A DNA stretch of 64,000 bases, taken from assembly GCF_002796605.1 (NCBI RefSeq), contig NZ_CP024923.1, forward strand, positions 2,583,001-2,647,000. Direction: 5' to 3'. The DNA comes from Sphingomonas psychrotolerans (lineage in GTDB: Bacteria > Pseudomonadota > Alphaproteobacteria > Sphingomonadales > Sphingomonadaceae). This document shows positions 17,051 through 26,569 of the stretch, piece after piece. The notes below the pieces were generated by a model. It saw only the letters and a program-made list of their open reading frames with translations, did no database searches and was not told the origin of the DNA. The translations under genes were made by a program, and so were the position numbers. Position 1 is the first letter of the stretch. Each line of letters opens with the position of its first letter.

Positions 17051-20000
17051 TCAGAACTGAAAATTCACCGCCAGCGCGAAGGTGCGCCCGAAATACGCCG
17101 TGTACAGCGGGTCCTGCCGCACCGTGTCCACGGTCAGCCGATTGGTCTCGTTGGTGATGTTCGACACTTCGGCGATCAGCTTGATGTTGTCGTTGATGTT
17201 GTACGAGGCGGAGGCGTCGACGAAGATCGAGCTCGCGTTCGAGGTCGAGTCGGCGTCAACCGAGCCACTCGGCACCGCGGTAAGGAATGCCGCCCGGTAG
17301 TTCACCGTCGAGCGGATGCTGAACTTCTCGTCCTCGTAGTAGAGCGTCCCGCTCGCAGTCTCCGGCGACAGGCCGACCAGCGGCGCGGTGCGCGAGAGCG
17401 TAGGCGAGATGACGTAGTTGATGTTCGAGCGAACGCGCGTGTAATTGCCGAGCGCACCGAAATTGCGCAGCGCTCCCGGCAGAAAGCGGAACGGCAATTG
17501 CAGGTTCAGCTCGAACCCGCGCAGCGGCCCGCCTGGCGTGTTGTTGCGGCGCTGGACGGTGAACTGGTCGGTCGGGCGCAGCTGCGTGCCTTCGAGCAGC
17601 GTCAAGGGCAGGCCGATGTCCTGGAACGCGACCTGCTGGCTCGTCGTTTGGATGTAGCTTTCGATGTTCTTGTAGAAATAGGCGACCGAGAGGAGTGAGC
17701 CGGGGGCGAAATACCATTCAAGCGCGGCGTCGAACGTGTTGGCGCGGATCGGCTCGAGGAACGGGTTGCTGAACGACGCGGTCTGGATGACGAGGTTGGC
17801 AGATCCTGCCGGTATCAGATCTCCGTAGGACGCACGTGATATCACGCGAGCGGCGGACGCACGGGCGATGAGCTTGGGTGTTATGTCCAGCGCGAAGTTT
17901 GCTGACGGCAGCCAGTCTTCGTAGCTGCGACCGACCTGCGAGATGACGAAGCGTGAAGGGTAAGGCGATCCGGCCGGCGCGGCGGCGGTGATCGGACCGT
18001 AGGTGTCCAGCCTGGTATGGACGTAGCGCACTCCGGCATCACCGCGCAGCGTGAAGGGCAATGTGTTCTCGGTGTTGAACTTGAACATCCAATAGCCCGA
18101 CCAGTATTTCTCCTCGACGCCGCCATAGGTGCCCTTCGCGCACTCGACGTTACAGTAGACGTAGCTGTCCAGGTTGACCACGCTACGGAACTTGTCGGGA
18201 TCGACAGAGACGAAATCCTGCAGCTGCCCGTCGAGATTCTTGCCTACCCCGCTGGTCACCGTGGTGAAGCTCGACAGCGCGACGCCGGCTGGCAGGGCAA
18301 GCGGGGTGCCGGTGGCGAGCTGCCGCTCGCGCGCGGTGTATTTGTTGGTGCGATACTGCCCGCCGGTCTGCACCGTGAAGCCGGGCGCGGCCTTCCATTC
18401 GGTGTTCAGCTCGAACGTCTTGCTGGTGATCGTGTTACGACGGATGAAGTTCGACAGCTGGCCACGCTGGTCGCCGTTCGCAAGTGGCGGGCCGTACTGG
18501 AACAGCGCCGCGTTGGTGGTGTCGATCCCGTAGTCAATCTTCGGGATATCGGGGTTGTCGCGAAAATCGATCGAAAAGTTGCGGCTATCGTTCGAATCGA
18601 TCGCCACCTGCAGGCGATTCACATCCAGTTTCGACTCGTTGATGCCGGCCAGGCCGAAGACGCGGAAGCTATCCGAGAAGCGGTGGTCCACGTTGAGATT
18701 CACTTGCCGGTAGGTCGAGGTGAACCGCTCGTCCTGCATCTCCGAACGCAAATCGACGCCATCGAACAGGCCGTGGATCAGCGACCCGTTATCATCGACC
18801 TCGATCTCGCGGACGGACGTCAGCGGCTGCCCGTTGTTCGAAATCGCGCGGCCGAACGAACGTGCGTCGAACATCTGGTCGAGCCGGTTAACCTTGAAGC
18901 GCGAATAGAGACCGTCGATCGAGATGTCGGTATCGGCGCTCGGCTTCCATTGCAGCGTCAGCGTGCCGGCGAGACGCTCCTGATTCTGGGTGCTCTTTAC
19001 CGGTCGCGGCAGACGCGGCAGGTAAACGCCGCCCCCCGGACGGCCGTTCACGCCGGTGCGGCTCATGATATAGTCATAGGCTGCCTGCGTGCTGGTGCGC
19101 GGATTGCCGGTGCTGCAATTGTTAGCGTCCGAGCCGATCGGCGTGCCGTTAGGCTGGGTGTAGCCGACCACGGGGCTCGCCACCGGCGCCCCTTTGTAAA
19201 CGTACCCGATTGGTGTGCAGAACGGGAAGATCACGCCGGCATTCGCCGTGCCCGCAGGCTGCGCCAGACCGTAGAGGGTGGTCGGCACCACATCGACGGC
19301 CGAATAAGCGTATTCCTCGATGTGACGCTTCGAATAGGCGATGCTTCCCAGCACGCCCAACGTGTCGCCGAACTTCTTCGAGATCAGCGCCGACAGCCGC
19401 GGGTCGGCTTTTTTGCTGATGTCGTTATAGATGCCGCGCGCGGTGCCCGAAAAGACGAAGTCGTTCTTTTGATCGAGTGGCTTGGGCGCGCGCAGATCGA
19501 CCGTCGCGCCCAACGAACCTTCCTCGACATCGGCGGACAACGTCTTGCGGACCGACAGCGAGGAGAAGATCTCGGTCGGGAAGGTCACGAAGTCGAACGA
19601 GCGCCCGGTGGCGACGCCGCCGCGGATGTCGGTGCCACTAACCTGCGACACGCCTTCCATGCCGTTGATGCGCACTCGGGTGAACTGCGCGCCGAGGCCG
19701 CGGACCGATATGTTGCGGCCCTCGCCGCCGTCACCGCGCGACAGGGCGACACCCGGGATGCGCTGCATCGATTCGGCCAGGTTGCTGTCCGGGAACTTTC
19801 CGATGTCCTCCGCGATAATCGAATCAACGGCAGCGGTCTCCTCGCGCTTCAGGTTGAGCGCATTGTCGAGGGAGGCGCGAAAGCCCTGGACGACGATATC
19901 CTGTTCCTGGGCTCCTGGTGCGGCAGATTCGGCTGCCTGTTGATTGTCCTGTGCAGGTGCCTCGGGAGTCGTCTGACCTTGCGCCGAGGCGGCAGACAGG

Positions 20001-20059
20001 AGGCCTGCCAGGCTAGCCGAGACAAGCAGCCCGGACCTGTAGAAGCGATCGCGACTCAT
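17051..20059 (-). CDS. TonB-dependent outer-membrane receptor
   Basis: The protein of about 1002 residues has a signal peptide (MSRDRFYRSGLLVSASLAGL, cleavage near ASAQG). A plug domain follows with AAVDSIIAEDIGKFPDSNLA and QRIPGVALSRGDGGEGRNIS, then a 22-strand barrel ending in ALAVNFQF with the terminal aromatic. This plug style is typical of TonB receptors for sugars in sphingomonads and Caulobacter. ATG 20059 is preferred over the upstream start at 20086 because AGAGGGGA directly precedes it. It is divergent from the DUF1080 and oxidoreductase operon, suggesting uptake of the glycoside processed there. Confidence 0.92.
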   Translation of the reverse strand: MSRDRFYRSGLLVSASLAGLLSAASAQGQTTPEAPAQDNQQAAESAAPGAQEQDIVVQGFRASLDNALNLKREETAAVDSIIAEDIGKFPDSNLAESMQRIPGVALSRGDGGEGRNISVRGLGAQFTRVRINGMEGVSQVSGTDIRGGVATGRSFDFVTFPTEIFSSLSVRKTLSADVEEGSLGATVDLRAPKPLDQKNDFVFSGTARGIYNDISKKADPRLSALISKKFGDTLGVLGSIAYSKRHIEEYAYSAVDVVPTTLYGLAQPAGTANAGVIFPFCTPIGYVYKGAPVASPVVGYTQPNGTPIGSDANNCSTGNPRTSTQAAYDYIMSRTGVNGRPGGGVYLPRLPRPVKSTQNQERLAGTLTLQWKPSADTDISIDGLYSRFKVNRLDQMFDARSFGRAISNNGQPLTSVREIEVDDNGSLIHGLFDGVDLRSEMQDERFTSTYRQVNLNVDHRFSDSFRVFGLAGINESKLDVNRLQVAIDSNDSRNFSIDFRDNPDIPKIDYGIDTTNAALFQYGPPLANGDQRGQLSNFIRRNTITSKTFELNTEWKAAPGFTVQTGGQYRTNKYTARERQLATGTPLALPAGVALSSFTTVTSGVGKNLDGQLQDFVSVDPDKFRSVVNLDSYVYCNVECAKGTYGGVEEKYWSGYWMFKFNTENTLPFTLRGDAGVRYVHTRLDTYGPITAAAPAGSPYPSRFVISQVGRSYEDWLPSANFALDITPKLIARASAARVISRASYGDLIPAGSANLVIQTASFSNPFLEPIRANTFDAALEWYFAPGSLLSVAYFYKNIESYIQTTSQQVAFQDIGLPLTLLEGTQLRPTDQFTVQRRNNTPGGPLRGFELNLQLPFRFLPGALRNFGALGNYTRVRSNINYVISPTLSRTAPLVGLSPETASGTLYYEDEKFSIRSTVNYRAAFLTAVPSGSVDADSTSNASSIFVDASASYNINDNIKLIAEVSNITNETNRLTVDTVRQDPLYTAYFGRTFALAVNFQF

Positions 20060-20157
20060 TCCCCTCTCCCATTGACCCGGGGACATCGGCAGTTTCCGCG
20101 CCCGGGAGTGTCGTCGGTATTCCGTTTTTGTTTTGCTTTATGTTGGGATTGCTATCA

Positions 20158-20168
20158 TGGTCATACCA
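20158..20168. promoter_or_regulatory. Putative GntR/FadR-type operator
   Basis: TGGTCATACCA has inverted TGGT/ACCA arms around three bases, the usual shape of FadR-subfamily GntR operators. It sits in the 277-base divergent region, 99 bases upstream of the TonB receptor start. No GntR gene is in the window, so the binding protein is unknown. Confidence 0.3.
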
Positions 20169-20336
20169 CATTGGCAATCACGGCAGCGGGGGACTCGACG
20201 ATTTGGTCTGGCCTCTTGTCAAATCGGGGCTCTTTCAGGCGGACGCGGTGCAATATAGATGTTGCAAGTGGCCTGACCAATATCAATCTGCGGAGACGCG
20301 TCGATAGACGCGCGCGGCACAAGGCGAGGATGTGAG

Positions 20337-21776
20337 ATGGCGTCAGGAATAGCGCAGCGCTCGATTTCGGGATCGGGATTCCGCAAATTGGTCTGTTCGG
20401 TGACGGCCGGCCTGCTGGTCGCTACGCTCGCGAGCTCTGCCGCGGTGGGGCAGGAATCCGCACCCTGGCGTGCGCTGACCCCGGTACCAGGCCTGGCCGG
20501 GTGGCACGTCACCGGAGGCAATGCGAAGTTCGAAATCGAGAACGGCGAGCTCGTTGGTCGCGCTGCGCCGGGGTCGACGAACAGCTGGCTGGTGTCGGAC
20601 ACCGGCTATGGCGATTTCATCCTCGAATTCGACGCCAAGACCGATCCGAAGCTCAATTCGGGGGTGATGATCCGCGGGCAGAGCCGGCCCGACTATCGCG
20701 GCGGAGTGGTGCACGGCTATCAGGCCGAGATCGATCCCTCGGCCCGGAGCTGGAGCGCCGGCATTTACGACGAGCAGCGCCGTCAATGGCTCTATACGCT
20801 CGGCCGCAACGATGCCGCGCGAAAGGCCTTTCGGCCCGGCGACTGGAACCATTATCGAGTCGAGGCGATCGGCAATCGCCTGCGTACCTGGCTGAACGGC
20901 GTGCCGGCGGCCGACATCGCCGACAACACCGACGCACGCGGTTTCATCGCGTTTCAGGTGCACGCGATCTCCGACACCGAAGCGAGCCGGCAGCCCGAGG
21001 TGCGCTTCCGCAACGTTCGGATCATCACCAATGCGCCGTCGCGTTTCGCCTCCAAAGCGACACCGCTCGAACAGCAGGGATGGCTGGCCAATCAGCTAAC
21101 CGATACCGAGCGGCGCGCCGGCTGGAAACTGCTGTGGGACGGCAAGACGACCAAGGGATGGCGCAGCGCGAGGGCGACGGACTTTCCGAAGAAGGGCTGG
21201 TCGATCCGCGACGGGGTGCTGTCGGTCGACGGTGCCGACGGTGCGGAGGCGACCAATGGCGGCGACATCATCACGACGCGCGCCGACTATCGCGACTTCG
21301 AGCTGTCGCTGGACTTCCGGCTGACCCCGGGGGCCAATAGCGGTATCAAATATTTCGTCGACCCCGACCTCCTCAAGGGAGAGGGTTCGGCGATCGGCCT
21401 CGAATTCCAGCTGCTCGACGATGCGCGGCACCCCGACGCCAAAATGGGCCGCGACGGCAACCGCACACTCGGATCGCTCTACGACCTGATCACCGCGCGC
21501 AACCTTTCCGATCCCGACAGCACGAACAAAAGGTTCAACCCGCCTGGCGAATGGAACCGCGCGGTCGTCGTGAGCCGTGGCCGCCATGTCGAGCATTGGC
21601 TCAATGGCTACAAGGTGGTCGAGTACGAGCGCGGGTCGCCCGATTATCGCGCGCTGGTCGCGCAGAGCAAATACGCGAAATGGCCGAATTTCGGCGAGCG
21701 CGATGCGGGACCGATCCTGCTGCAGGACCACGGCAACCGCGTCGACTTCCGCTCGGTCAAGCTGCGCGAATTCTGA
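20337..21776 (+). CDS. Exported protein with two DUF1080 domains
   Basis: The 479-residue protein has an N-terminal signal or anchor (LVCSVTAGLLVATLASSA). Its first DUF1080 domain covers about residues 45-230, with GYGDFILEFDAK and LNSGVMIRGQS. The second covers about 255-479, with AGWKLLWDGKTTKGWRSA, GGDIITTRADYRDFELSLDF and GANSGIKYFVD. Both carry the conserved W.L..G and R.Y.DFEL patterns. Tandem domains suggest action on more than one linkage or a binding plus catalytic arrangement. RBS-like GCGAGG is upstream of the ATG. It leads an operon with two Gfo/Idh oxidoreductases. Confidence 0.85.
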   Translation: MASGIAQRSISGSGFRKLVCSVTAGLLVATLASSAAVGQESAPWRALTPVPGLAGWHVTGGNAKFEIENGELVGRAAPGSTNSWLVSDTGYGDFILEFDAKTDPKLNSGVMIRGQSRPDYRGGVVHGYQAEIDPSARSWSAGIYDEQRRQWLYTLGRNDAARKAFRPGDWNHYRVEAIGNRLRTWLNGVPAADIADNTDARGFIAFQVHAISDTEASRQPEVRFRNVRIITNAPSRFASKATPLEQQGWLANQLTDTERRAGWKLLWDGKTTKGWRSARATDFPKKGWSIRDGVLSVDGADGAEATNGGDIITTRADYRDFELSLDFRLTPGANSGIKYFVDPDLLKGEGSAIGLEFQLLDDARHPDAKMGRDGNRTLGSLYDLITARNLSDPDSTNKRFNPPGEWNRAVVVSRGRHVEHWLNGYKVVEYERGSPDYRALVAQSKYAKWPNFGERDAGPILLQDHGNRVDFRSVKLREF

Positions 21777-21789
21777 GAGGAGGAGGCCG

Positions 21790-23103
21790 ATGCTGAATCG
21801 CCGGACGATGATCAAAGGCGCGGGCGCGACGCTGGGGGTGGCGATGAGCGCAAAGAGCTATGCGCGGATCAACGGCGCGAACGATCGGCTGCGCGTGGCA
21901 GTGGTCGGCGTGAATGGCCGCGGACAGGCGCATATGAGCGCCTTCACCAAGCTGCCCAATGTCGAGATCAGCCATCTGGTCGATGTCGATTCACAGATAC
22001 TGGCGAAGCGCGCGGCCGAATTCACTGCCAAGGGGCACAGGGCTCCGCAGACCGAGCGGGACTATCGCCGGCTGTTCGATCGCAAGGCAGTCGACATCGT
22101 CACAGTCGCGACGCCCGACCATTGGCATGCCAAGCTGGGCATCGACGCGATGGATTCGGGCCACCACGTCTATCTCGAAAAACCGATCGGCATGGCGCCT
22201 GCCGAGGGCGAGGCGCTGATCGCGGTGCAGCAGCGCACTGGCCGCAAGCTCCAGGTCGGCAACCAACAGCGATCGAGCGCCGAGACGCAGCAGCTCGTCG
22301 CTTTGGTCAAGGCCGGCGAACTGGGCAATGTCTACGAGGCGCAGACCTGGTACGCGAACAACCGCGTGTCGATCGGGCGCGGGCACGAAGTGGCACCGCC
22401 GGCGCATCTCGACTGGGACTTGTGGCAAGGGCCGCGGCCGCGCGGACCCTATCGCTCCAATCTCGTGCCCTACAACTGGCACTGGTTCTGGAAATACGGG
22501 ACCGGCGAGACCTGCAACAACGCGATGCACGAACTGGACGTGGCGCGCTGGGCAATGGGTCTGGAGTTTCCCGAGACCGTGACTGCGCGCGGGTCGCGCC
22601 AGTTCTTCCGCGGCGACGATTGGGAGATGTACGACACGCTGACGCTCGACCTGGCCTATGCCGAAGGGCGCACGATCCGCTGGGACGGCAACAGCTGCAA
22701 TGGCATGCTGCGCTATGGCCGGGGTCGCGGGGTGCTGCTGCTCGGGACGAAGGGCTCGGCGGTGGTCGATCGCAACGGCTACGAGCAGTTCGATCTCGCG
22801 GGAAAACTGGTGCGCGAAATGAAGGCCGCGGCAACATCGGAGACGACCGGTACGGTGGGAGAGGGCGCGCTCGACATCTATCATGCCGGCAATCTGGTCG
22901 ACGTGATCCGCGGCCGCGCGCCTGCGCTCGCTTCGCCGGTCCGCGAAGGGCATATCAGCACTGCGCTTTGCCACCTTGGCAACATCGCCTATCGGACCAA
23001 TTCGCAGCTCTCGCTCGACGTTGCGACGGGCAAGCCGAAGGGCTCGGACGCGATGAAGCTTTGGTCGGTGGACTATCAGCCCGGCTGGGAGGTCAAGGCC
23101 TGA
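21790..23103 (+). CDS. Tat-exported Gfo/Idh/MocA oxidoreductase (1)
   Basis: The 437-residue protein starts MLNRRTMIKGAGATLGVAMS, a twin-arginine-like signal, followed by the NAD(P)-binding RVAVVGVNGRGQAHMSAF. The catalytic-core motif EKPIGMAP is present, with the family's Lys. The C-terminal half fits the GFO_IDH_MocA alpha/beta domain (NWHWFWKYGTGETCNNAMHE). These periplasmic oxidoreductases reduce or isomerise keto-sugars with a tightly bound nucleotide. ATG 21790 follows a strong GAGGAGG. The start is 13 bases after the DUF1080 gene, so the two are one operon. Confidence 0.88.
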   Translation: MLNRRTMIKGAGATLGVAMSAKSYARINGANDRLRVAVVGVNGRGQAHMSAFTKLPNVEISHLVDVDSQILAKRAAEFTAKGHRAPQTERDYRRLFDRKAVDIVTVATPDHWHAKLGIDAMDSGHHVYLEKPIGMAPAEGEALIAVQQRTGRKLQVGNQQRSSAETQQLVALVKAGELGNVYEAQTWYANNRVSIGRGHEVAPPAHLDWDLWQGPRPRGPYRSNLVPYNWHWFWKYGTGETCNNAMHELDVARWAMGLEFPETVTARGSRQFFRGDDWEMYDTLTLDLAYAEGRTIRWDGNSCNGMLRYGRGRGVLLLGTKGSAVVDRNGYEQFDLAGKLVREMKAAATSETTGTVGEGALDIYHAGNLVDVIRGRAPALASPVREGHISTALCHLGNIAYRTNSQLSLDVATGKPKGSDAMKLWSVDYQPGWEVKA

Positions 23104-23120
23104 CTGCGCCGGGGATTCCG

Positions 23121-23963
23121 ATGTATGTCGAGCGGTTCGCGGCGATGGGCACGCGGTTCGAGCTTCACCTGTTCGGTAACGCCGACCCCGCCGTGGCGCG
23201 GGCGGCGCGGCGAGCGATCGAGCGCGCCGACGACGCACTGACCATTCATCGTCCGTCCCCGGTCACTGCGCTCAACGACTGCCTGCTGGCGGGGCGTCCC
23301 TGCCAGGTCGACGATCCGCTGTTGCTGGATGCGCTTGTCGAGATCGAGGCTGCCCAGGGGTTGGCGCTCGGGCTGTTCGACCCGGCCGCCGATGTCGCGC
23401 GCCCCGGGGCGGGATGGGGCGCGGTTGTTTTCGATCGTCAGGCGGCGCGTGTCGCGGCGTCGCTGCCACTGGCGTTCGACTTCGGCGGGTTCGGCAAGGG
23501 TTTCGCGCTCGATCGGGCCGGCGATGTTCTACGCGACGCGGGGGTTGCCTCGGCATTTTTGTGCGCGGGCGAAAGCTCGATCGCCGTGATCGGCGCGCAT
23601 CCGCTCGGCGGCGGCTGGCCGATCACGATTCCGCACCCGCTCGATCCCGAACGAACGCTGGTCGAGTTCGAACTCCGCGACGAAGCGCTCTCGATTTCCT
23701 CCACGGTGGGCGCCGGCACAGACGCGCCCGAGCGCTCGCCGATGCTCCGGCCGAGCGACGGCTCGCAGGTGACGGCGGCACGCACGACGGTCGCGATCGA
23801 CCGCTCTGGCGCGCGTGGCGAAGTGATGAGCACGGCACTGCTGGTCGCCACCGATGCGCAGGCCGAATGTCTGCTCGACCCCGCGCAAGGGCGTCGCTTT
23901 CGATTCAATTTCAGTCCCGAGCCGGTGATGCCCGCTCACGCGTACGAGGTGGTTCTGCAATGA
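23121..23963 (+). CDS. ApbE-like FAD:protein FMN transferase, divergent
   Basis: The 280-residue protein has the ApbE pattern: an early ERFAAMGTRFELHL, a central DFGGFGKGFALDRAGDVL (canonical GGxxKGYAxD), and CAGESS. In true ApbE the later HIxDPxTG loop binds metal and FAD. Here the matching place reads PMLRPSDGSQV, without the histidine. The usual lipoprotein signal is also absent. It may therefore be a diverged flavin transferase for a nearby enzyme or have lost activity. It starts 18 bases after the first Gfo/Idh gene and overlaps the second by ATGA. Confidence 0.75.
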   Translation: MYVERFAAMGTRFELHLFGNADPAVARAARRAIERADDALTIHRPSPVTALNDCLLAGRPCQVDDPLLLDALVEIEAAQGLALGLFDPAADVARPGAGWGAVVFDRQAARVAASLPLAFDFGGFGKGFALDRAGDVLRDAGVASAFLCAGESSIAVIGAHPLGGGWPITIPHPLDPERTLVEFELRDEALSISSTVGAGTDAPERSPMLRPSDGSQVTAARTTVAIDRSGARGEVMSTALLVATDAQAECLLDPAQGRRFRFNFSPEPVMPAHAYEVVLQ

Positions 23964-25222
23964 CCGACAAGGATTTCGACCTGACGCGACGCGCGTTCCT
24001 CGACCACGTGCTGATCGCGACGGCCGGCGCAGGAATGAGCGCTGCCGCGCCTTGGGCGGCCTCTGCGGCGGCGGCGGAACCGCTCCAGCGCGATCGCGTG
24101 CGGCTCGGCGTGATCGGGACCGGTGATCGCGGCAGGACCCTGATCCGCAACATCCTCAAGACCCGCAACTGCGCCGTTGCGGCGGTGTGCGACACTTTCG
24201 AGCCGCATCTGGCGAAGGGGCGGGCGCTCGTCGCTGCCGGCACGCCGGCCTTTGCCGATCACCGCGCGATGCTCGACGCCGGCGGCCTCGACGCGGTCGT
24301 CATCGCCACGCCGCTCGACAGCCATGCCCCCCTCGCGCTCGACGCATTTGGTGCCGGCCTGCACGTGTGGTGCGAAAAGGCGATGGCGCGCACGATCGCG
24401 GATTGCAGTGCGATGGTGAAGCAATCGCAGGACAGCCGCAAGGTGCTCCAGATCGGTCATCAGCGTATGTTCCACCCGACCTATCTCGCCGCGCTCAAGC
24501 GGGTGAAGGCAGGCGAGATCGGCCCTGTCACCCAGATCCGGGCGAGCTGGCACCGCAACACCAGCTGGCGGCGTCCGATCCCGCCCGGCAGTACCGATCG
24601 CAAGATCAACTGGCGCCTGTACCGCGACGCGTCGGCCGGGCTGATGACCGAGCTGGCGACGCACCAGCTGCAGATCGGCAGCTGGTTCCTCGACGCGGCG
24701 CCGACCCGGGTGATCGGCTCGGGCAGCATCTGCTTCTGGAAGGATGGGCGCGAGGTCTATGACCATGTCGCCTTGGTCTACGAATATTCGGACGGTCGCA
24801 AATTCGTCTATACCTCGCTGCTCAACAATGCCCGCTATGGCTGCGAGGAGCAGATCCAGGGCAGCAAGGGCACGATCGAGCCCGAGCTCGGCCGGATCTA
24901 TCCGGAAGTGCCGCCCAAGGTCCTCGCGCTCCAGCGCATGCAGGAGGACGTCAAGCGGGGGCATAAGCGCACCATCCCGATCGGCGGCGCCACCTGGTTC
25001 CCCGAGCTGCCGGTAACCACGCCGGGAGAGTTGCTCGGCTGGGGCGAATATGACGAGACGATGCTGCAGTTCGAGGGGTTCGGCGAGGCGGTGCGATCCG
25101 GCAAGCCGCTGCCGGGGATGCTCGCGCAGGCCTATCAGGCCAGCGTCGCCTCGCTGCTCGGCGAACAGGCGATGGATCGGGGCGAGGCGATGACCTGGCC
25201 GGGAGATCTGGTCCGCGTCTGA
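23960..25222 (+). CDS. Tat-exported Gfo/Idh/MocA oxidoreductase (2)
   Basis: The 420-residue protein starts MTDKDFDLTRRAFLDHVLIA, a twin-arginine signal, with cleavage near ASAAAAE. The nucleotide-binding RLGVIGTGDRGRTLIRNIL and the core motif WCEKAMARTI (EKP variant) follow. The family middle domain is seen as GHQRMFHPTYL and LMTELATHQLQIGSWFL. It is a second, distinct member beside the one at 21790. Pairs like this are found with DUF1080 proteins in keto-sugar loci. The start is set by the ATGA overlap with the ApbE gene. Confidence 0.88.
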   Translation: MTDKDFDLTRRAFLDHVLIATAGAGMSAAAPWAASAAAAEPLQRDRVRLGVIGTGDRGRTLIRNILKTRNCAVAAVCDTFEPHLAKGRALVAAGTPAFADHRAMLDAGGLDAVVIATPLDSHAPLALDAFGAGLHVWCEKAMARTIADCSAMVKQSQDSRKVLQIGHQRMFHPTYLAALKRVKAGEIGPVTQIRASWHRNTSWRRPIPPGSTDRKINWRLYRDASAGLMTELATHQLQIGSWFLDAAPTRVIGSGSICFWKDGREVYDHVALVYEYSDGRKFVYTSLLNNARYGCEEQIQGSKGTIEPELGRIYPEVPPKVLALQRMQEDVKRGHKRTIPIGGATWFPELPVTTPGELLGWGEYDETMLQFEGFGEAVRSGKPLPGMLAQAYQASVASLLGEQAMDRGEAMTWPGDLVRV

Positions 25223-25248
25223 CGAATCCCGCATAGGGCCGATTACCG

Positions 25249-25686
25249 ATGCAGAACCTGCTGCCTGTCCTCCTGACTCTGATCGCCGGCCTGTGCGTCG
25301 CCGTGCAAACCCCCAGCAACGCCATGCTCGCTCGCAGCACGGGCTCCTTGTGGCTCGCTGCTTCCGCCTCGTTCCTCGGTGGAACGGCGCTGGTGCTCGC
25401 GATCTGGGCGGTGGTCGACCGGACCCCGCTCGTCACGATCCGGCAAGCGCCACCCTGGGCATGGATCGGCGGATTCTACGGTGCGTTCTTCGTTGCCGCG
25501 GTCGCGTTCTCCGCGCCGAGGCTTGGTCTTGCCCTGACCCTGACGCTCACCATCGCGGCCCAACTCACCGCCGCGGTGGTGTTCGACCATTTTGGGGTGC
25601 TGGGCCTCGACAAGACGGTGGTCACGCTTCCACGGATCCTGGGCGTAGCGTTCATCCTCGCAGGGGTGTTGCTGGTGCGAAGGTAA
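25249..25686 (+). CDS. YdcZ/DUF606-type small multidrug/metabolite transporter
   Basis: The 145-residue protein is almost entirely membrane-embedded with about five hydrophobic helices and matches the YdcZ (DUF606) arm of the DMT superfamily: PVLLTLIAGLCVAVQTPSNA, GAFFVAAVAFSAPRLG, and the end LGVAFILAGVLLVRR. The substrate is unknown. It follows the oxidoreductase gene after 26 bases and may be co-transcribed. Confidence 0.75.
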   Translation: MQNLLPVLLTLIAGLCVAVQTPSNAMLARSTGSLWLAASASFLGGTALVLAIWAVVDRTPLVTIRQAPPWAWIGGFYGAFFVAAVAFSAPRLGLALTLTLTIAAQLTAAVVFDHFGVLGLDKTVVTLPRILGVAFILAGVLLVRR

Positions 25687-26329
25687 ACGCAGTGGAGTGT
25701 ATTACTTCGCGGCGCCGCTTCGCTCCACTACGAGCCCCGAACGCGATCAGTGCGGCAGCGATTCGTGCAGAAGGTCCTGAAAGCCGTCGGTCCGCTAACG
25801 GCCCAGCTCCAGCCGTAAGAACTGCCGGGGCAGCAACGCGCCTAAAGTCGGCCATCCGAGATGCTCGCGGCGTCGCCCGAAAGCAGTCGTCCGTTCATCA
25901 GCCGGCCAACGTCTGCTAACGACATGCGAACCGAGCTGCGACCGGCCAATCTTCGCGAGTGATCGAATTGCGGGCCTGCAAGGACGGGCGTCTCCGAATC
26001 CTCATCGGTTTAAGGCCGCGATTTCTGCGCATGAGCACTTGTCTCGCGGGGACACCATCTACGATAGGTGTTCGCGCAGATGGAAGAAGCTCGATGGTTC
26101 TCGGCTGGTCCGCACCGCGTGCGATCCGGCAGGATGATCCGCATATTCGGTTCACCCCCGACCCGAGAGCTCGTCGTCGAGATCGTCGGCGAGCCCGGCA
26201 AATGGATGACGCCCGCGGCGCTTGTTGACCTGCAGGACGCCTGCCGGACCGTGGTGGTAGCATGTCTTGCCGGGCAACAACTCGATTACGGCCTGTTCGC
26301 CGGGGTTGGCGATGCCTGGGACCGCTCCG
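25687..26329. other. Gene-poor stretch with intergenic repeat
   Basis: No convincing gene is seen. A possible start at 26134 (ATGATCCGCATATTC after GGCAGG) gives a plausible first 60 residues, but its tail runs antisense to a better candidate, so I do not call it. Around 25879-25896 there is GAAAGCAGTCGTCCGTTC, a degenerate copy of a short motif that recurs elsewhere in the window. Confidence 0.4.
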
Positions 26330-26569
26330 TCAGACCGGCCGATCGGCGAGAGGGCGTAGCGTCAAGATCTCCCGACCCTTATAGGACCGCCCCGCTGCCG
26401 ATATTACGTAGGCCCAGATCGCCTCGTCCGGGTCGCTCAACGCGATCCGCACCATCCTGCGAAGGGTGCCTTGGCCAATTTCCTCCATGGGATAGAGCGA
26501 CACCTCTTCCGGCCAGTCTGCGCGAGACCTGAAAAGCCGTGCGGACAGGTTGGCGTCGGGTAACGTCAT
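26330..26569 (-). CDS. Small hypothetical protein
   Basis: A 79-residue frame opens MTLPDANLSARLFRS and contains LYPMEEIGQGTLRRMVRIAL. Residue use looks protein-like (hydrophobic and charged alternation, no low complexity). An upstream AGAGAGG is too far for an ideal ribosome site. I do not recognise a family. It overlaps a competing plus-strand frame. Confidence 0.35.
   Translation of the reverse strand: MTLPDANLSARLFRSRADWPEEVSLYPMEEIGQGTLRRMVRIALSDPDEAIWAYVISAAGRSYKGREILTLRPLADRPV

Noticed and set aside
18017..20335. Plus-strand open frame of 772 codons
   Set aside because: Antisense to the TonB-dependent receptor, which has full family motifs and a signal peptide on the other strand.
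26134..26532. Possible small plus-strand gene
   Set aside because: The first 60 residues look plausible but the second half is antisense-like and overlaps a better minus-strand frame; no homology recognised.
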